DNA of 64,000 bases. Origin: Denitrobaculum sp965225735 (lineage in GTDB: Bacteria > Pseudomonadota > Alphaproteobacteria > Kiloniellales > Kiloniellaceae). Numbering within the stretch: position 1 is the stretch's first letter; every line of letters starts with the position of its first letter. The stretch lies in the NCBI GenBank assembly GCA_965225735.1, contig CBDDBN010000027.1, forward strand, positions 1 through 64,000. The letters run 5' to 3'. Positions 61,135-64,000 of the stretch are shown here, one piece after another. Position numbers and translations under genes: made by a program. The notes under the pieces are model-generated. The model saw only the letters and a list, made by a program, of their open reading frames with translations, searched no databases and was not told the DNA's origin.

Positions 61135-62040
61135 CTAGATGGCGAACTCGGCTTGCAGCCACGCCAGCAGGCGCAACGTCTCCCGGCGCATTTCCCCGCT
61201 GCCAGGCCGGTAAAGCGACAAGGTATCCGGCAGATAAAGATGCTCCCCGCACGGCCGGATCACCGCTCCCTCCCGCAACAAAAGCTCCATCGTCCGGCGC
61301 CAGCCCAACGCGATGCCATGCCCCTCCAGCACCGCCTGGATCATCATAGGATAGCTGTCGTAGACCACGCCGGCGTTCCCGACACGCAGATCGAGCTCCA
61401 GAGCCTCAAGCCAGTGGTCCCAGTCCATCCAATCCTGCGGGTGCACCCTGTGATGCAACAACCGGTGCTGCGCTAGCTCCGAGATCGGAAGCGGCGTTCG
61501 GGCTGCCTCAATATACTTCGGGCTGCAGATCGGAAAGATCTCGTCGGAAACAGTGAACAAGCGCTTCGCCGTCCCAGTGTCACGGCCGCTGGTCTGTAAC
61601 GCCAGATCGAAGCGCTCCTCGGCCTCGGGTATTGGTTTTGTCGAAACCGAGACCCTGACCTGAATGTCCGGGTGCTGCTGATAGAATTTCGACAGCCTCG
61701 GCATCAGCCAATAGAGACCTTCACAGAGCTGCGCACGGAGGACGACCTCGCCCTCCTTATGCTTTTGCCGCAGGTCCTGAGAGAACGCCCCGATGCTCTC
61801 GAAGGCGCTGGAGACGAGGCGGCTAAGCTCGCGCCCATCGTCGGTCAAGTAAATCGCCCGGTTCCGTCGCTCGAACAGGGGCGCTCCCAAGTCCTCTTCC
61901 AATTGGCGGATCTGTTTGCTGATCGCCGCCTGGGTCAATCCCAGTTCTTCGCCCGCCTTTGTAATGCTGCCCAACCGCGCGGCAGCTTCAAAAGGCAACA
62001 GACTCGCCAACGGCGGCAAGAGTTGTCTCAGGTTCCTCAC
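61135..62040 (-). CDS. LysR-family transcriptional regulator (GcvA-like)
   Basis: LysR regulator; with GTG at 62040 it has 301 residues and begins MRNLRQLLPPLASLLPFEAA, the usual GcvA-like opening. The HTH is ARLGSITKAGEELGLTQAAISKQIRQLEEDLG (about residues 20-51, quoted in part: GSITKAGEELGLTQAA). The effector domain follows to VFA-type end EFAI. The frame is open to a TTG at 62097, inside a perfect dyad. It is divergent from an EamA transporter gene, whose control is its probable job. It ends 2 bases from the kinase stop. Confidence 0.9.
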   Translation of the reverse strand: MRNLRQLLPPLASLLPFEAAARLGSITKAGEELGLTQAAISKQIRQLEEDLGAPLFERRNRAIYLTDDGRELSRLVSSAFESIGAFSQDLRQKHKEGEVVLRAQLCEGLYWLMPRLSKFYQQHPDIQVRVSVSTKPIPEAEERFDLALQTSGRDTGTAKRLFTVSDEIFPICSPKYIEAARTPLPISELAQHRLLHHRVHPQDWMDWDHWLEALELDLRVGNAGVVYDSYPMMIQAVLEGHGIALGWRRTMELLLREGAVIRPCGEHLYLPDTLSLYRPGSGEMRRETLRLLAWLQAEFAI

Positions 62041-62088
62041 AGCAGGTTCCAAAAGCAAGAGGGCGTCGGAAAGTCTCGCAGAAAATAC

Positions 62089-62103
62089 ATAACTCAAAGT
62101 TAT
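62089..62103. promoter_or_regulatory. Perfect 15-base dyad, candidate LysR operator
   Basis: ATAACTCAAAGTTAT is a perfect 6-3-6 palindrome containing TAACTCAAAGTTA, an exact T-N11-A core. It lies 49-63 bases before the GTG of the LysR gene and 89 before the EamA ATG, with a TATAAT (62105-62110) directly beside it on the plus strand. Confidence 0.6.
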
Positions 62104-62191
62104 TTATAATAGACAAGAAGTCAATTGATATAGGGAGTTATGAAAGAATAATAACAACACAGAGTTAGCTAAAACCGACTGCGAATTTACG

Positions 62192-63118
62192 ATGACCACA
62201 AGCACTGTGCCTCAGAGAGACAACGTCCGGCTGGCCGTAAGCACGATCCTGCTGACGGTCTTTGCGCTTTCGATCGGCGATGCGCTGATCAAGGAAACCA
62301 GCGCCGAGATGGTACTCTGGCAGATTTTCGTACTGCGATCCCTGTTGGCGCTCCCGCTTCTGCTGATCATCCTGCGGACGCGCTTTTCGTCCGTGCCGCT
62401 GCTGCCTTTGGCAACCGGCTGGACAGCGCTCCGCAGCCTGATGCTGGCGCTGATGTGGGTCGCTTACTACGCGTCCCTGCCCCATCTGCAGCTTTCGATC
62501 GCCGCCGCGGTCTACTACACCCTGCCGATCTTCATCACACTCTTCTCGGCGGCATTTACCAGCGACAAGGTGGGACCGGGGGACTGGCTCGCGATCCTGC
62601 TCGGCTTCCTCGGGGTCATGCTGATCCTGAAACCCACGGCGGGGGACTTTAACCTCTATGCGCTCCTGCCTCTGCTTTCCGCCATGCTCTACGCCCTGGC
62701 TATGATCCTCACCCGCACAAAATGCCGGGACGAGCACCCGCTGATCCTCTCGGCGGCGCTCAATGTCACCTTCATCGCCGTCGGCCTGTTCGCGACGCTC
62801 GCTGTCGGTGGGGCGGACAGCCTGGGGATTCCGCCTTTTCCCGAGGGGGACAGTTTCCTCTCGGCCGAGTGGGCTTCCTTGGCCGGCAAGGAAATGGTCG
62901 CGCTCTTGCTCATGGCTGCCGCCATTCTCGGCGCCAGCATCGGAACCGCAGTCGCTTACCAGAGCGGCCCCTCCTCCATCGTCGCCACCTTCGACTTTGC
63001 CTATGTCGGTTTCGCTGCGCTGTGGGGTCTCCTTTTCTTCGCCGAAATTCCCGACGCCATGACGCTGGTGGGGATGGTCCTGATCGTGGCCGCCGGTGTG
63101 ATCACGGTCCGTCGCTGA
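62192..63118 (+). CDS. EamA/DMT family transporter
   Basis: Inner-membrane transporter of 308 residues with about ten hydrophobic segments in two EamA repeats: STILLTVFALSIGDALIKET in the first and LLPLLSAMLYALAMILTRTK in the second. The segment WVAYYASLPHLQLSIAAAVYYT carries the family core between. The exported compound is unknown. The site before ATG 62192 is weak. It is probably controlled by the divergent LysR regulator. It is the third EamA gene in the window. Confidence 0.9.
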   Translation: MTTSTVPQRDNVRLAVSTILLTVFALSIGDALIKETSAEMVLWQIFVLRSLLALPLLLIILRTRFSSVPLLPLATGWTALRSLMLALMWVAYYASLPHLQLSIAAAVYYTLPIFITLFSAAFTSDKVGPGDWLAILLGFLGVMLILKPTAGDFNLYALLPLLSAMLYALAMILTRTKCRDEHPLILSAALNVTFIAVGLFATLAVGGADSLGIPPFPEGDSFLSAEWASLAGKEMVALLLMAAAILGASIGTAVAYQSGPSSIVATFDFAYVGFAALWGLLFFAEIPDAMTLVGMVLIVAAGVITVRR

Positions 63119-63232
63119 GCGCCTCTCTTTCGGACACCGAAAAACACAACGCTTGACGAGGCGCGGCGAAAGCCGTTTCAGTTCCGAAACGCGCGCCACA
63201 GTTCTTTTATTCTACACCTGGACCCAAGCACC

Positions 63233-63856
63233 ATGGATTTCGAAATCTGGATCATCTATCTGCTGGCTTCGGCGGCTCTTTGCTTCACGCCGGGACCGAA
63301 CACGCTGCTCGCTCTGACTCATGGCGCCTCGCACGGTGTGCAAAAGAGCGCCTTCACCAGCCTGGGCGGCGCGGCCGGTTTTGCGCTGGTCATCGCCATC
63401 TGCATGATCGGTCTCGGCGCGCTGCTATCGACCTCCGCCCTGGCCTTCACCATCGTGAAGTGGATCGGCGCCGGCTACCTCATCTACCTGGGTATCGTGA
63501 CCTGGCGCTCCCCGCCTCTGGCTGTCAAAGGCTCCCGTCAGGCTACAGCCACCAGGCGGCGAAAGCTCTTTCTGCAGGGTTTTATGGCTGCGGCCTCGAA
63601 CCCCAAGGGCATTATTTTCTTCGCCGCCTTCCTGCCCCAGTTCATCGATCCGGAGCGCTCCCAACTGCTTCAGTTCGCGGTCCTTGCCAGCACCTTCGTC
63701 ACCATCGAGTTCGTTCTGGAACTCGGTCTCGCGGGCTCCGCCAGCCGGCTGGCGCCCTGGCTCGGCAAGAACGCGGTCGGACGCTGGTTCAACCGCATCA
63801 CCGGCGCCTCCTTTGTCGGCATCGGCGGAATGCTGGCGGCTGCCAACAGATCCTGA
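63233..63856 (+). CDS. LysE/RhtB family amino-acid exporter
   Basis: Inner-membrane exporter of 207 residues with five to six hydrophobic segments. The family start IYLLASAALCFTPGPNTLLALTHGASHG (about residues 8-35, core FTPGPNTLLAL) is clear, followed by WIGAGYLIYLGIVTWRSPP and FLQGFMAAASNPKGIIFFAAFLPQF (quoted in part: NPKGIIFFAAFLPQF). Substrates of such proteins include homoserine and threonine, but none can be assigned. It lies 114 bases after the EamA gene on the same strand, so another efflux unit may be shared with it. Confidence 0.92.
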   Translation: MDFEIWIIYLLASAALCFTPGPNTLLALTHGASHGVQKSAFTSLGGAAGFALVIAICMIGLGALLSTSALAFTIVKWIGAGYLIYLGIVTWRSPPLAVKGSRQATATRRRKLFLQGFMAAASNPKGIIFFAAFLPQFIDPERSQLLQFAVLASTFVTIEFVLELGLAGSASRLAPWLGKNAVGRWFNRITGASFVGIGGMLAAANRS

Positions 63857-63883
63857 CAGCTTTCCGAGAAGCGCGCCTCCGGC

Positions 63884-64000
63884 CTACGCGACGAGGCCGA
63901 CCTTGAATTCCACCTTTGGCGCATATGACTTGATGACAAAGTCACCGCCCAGGTGCTTGACGTAGTTGGACGTCCAGTAGAACCCACCAGGCAGCCCGAG
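63884..64000 (-). CDS. 3' end of an unidentified gene (cut by window edge)
   Basis: The last 38 codons of a minus-strand gene: LGLPGGFYWTSNYVKHLGGDF followed by VIKSYAPKVEFKVGLVA and a TAG stop. The codon use fits real coding sequence, and the stop lies 27 bases from the LysE stop, a normal convergent arrangement. I cannot name the family from this fragment. Confidence 0.6.
   Translation of the reverse strand, partial: LGLPGGFYWTSNYVKHLGGDFVIKSYAPKVEFKVGLVA

Noticed and set aside
62165..63199. 344-codon minus-strand frame over the EamA gene
   Set aside because: Extreme Arg/Gln/Glu/Gly content typical of an antisense frame; the plus-strand EamA gene is clear.
1..64000. CRISPR arrays, insertion sequences, prophage, rRNA operon or replication origin
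   Set aside because: No spaced repeats, transposase-like or phage-like frames, rRNA segments or origin-like repeats were seen by eye; a repeat search was not possible.

Overview
The window looks like a core chromosomal segment of an alphaproteobacterium, most probably from the Rhodospirillales/Kiloniellales side of the class. The evidence is an ATP synthase zeta (DUF1476) gene, a DUF2794 gene, the run dnaB-alr-mlaE-mlaF-radA-cvpA-purF, a purC / purS-purQ-purL / bolA / monothiol-glutaredoxin neighbourhood, GC-rich coding sequence and many 4-base ATGA/GTGA gene overlaps. The placement is inferred from gene content only; no 16S rRNA gene is present.

Layout. 0-8.5 kb (+): 3' part of dnaB, alr, mlaE, mlaF, radA, cvpA, purF, a DUF2937 gene and an SDR oxidoreductase. 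8.5-13.2 kb (-): der, bamB, a TPR membrane protein and a LysR regulator. 13.2-17.3 kb (+): an MttB-superfamily methyltransferase and a dimethylglycine-dehydrogenase-like flavoprotein, divergent from the LysR gene across a perfect dyad. 17.4-24.3 kb: a small lipoprotein, DUF2794, a GloB-like hydrolase, a secreted protein, a Kef-type antiporter, a diguanylate cyclase, SlyX and a tandem DUF427 protein. 24.4-31.9 kb (-): guaA, GNAT, rsmB-like, guaB, rlmE, ppx/gppA. 32-35.5 kb (+): tRNA-Gln(CTG), a CPBP protease overlapping an ADP-ribosylglycohydrolase, and purB. 35.5-37.3 kb (-): a double SnoaL-like protein, an orphan membrane protein and the ATP synthase zeta subunit. 37.4-42.2 kb (+): a broken NRDE gene, a broken EamA transporter, purC, pdxJ and a chemoreceptor with an unusual NrtS-like membrane module. 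42.2 kb (-): mlaC-like. 43.1-47.1 kb (+): purS, purQ, purL, bolA, grxD and a strong terminator. 47.2-49.9 kb (-): two poorly known genes, an A+T-rich methyltransferase and rpsD. 50-64 kb: transporters (EamA twice, MFS, LysE), a GlxA-type regulator, a broken nitrilase, a threonine aldolase divergent from an Lrp gene, two orphan genes, trmJ, cimA, a PAS histidine kinase, a LysR gene and the last 38 codons of an unidentified gene.

How the genes work together. Purine synthesis dominates: purF, purC, purS, purQ, purL, purB, guaB and guaA are all here, scattered over about 40 kb. The Mla lipid-transport system is split: permease and ATPase at 2-3.6 kb, periplasmic carrier at 42 kb. The MttB/DMGDH pair suggests catabolism of methylated amines or betaines.

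Most notable are: four +1 frameshifts in three genes, each explained by one extra base, which must be separated into sequencing error or true decay; three short perfect palindromes at divergent regulator promoters, two of them exact LysR-type T-N11-A dyads; an NrtS-like module fused to a chemoreceptor signalling domain; and the tRNA-linked CPBP/ADP-ribosylglycohydrolase pair. No CRISPR array, insertion sequence, rRNA operon or prophage was seen.
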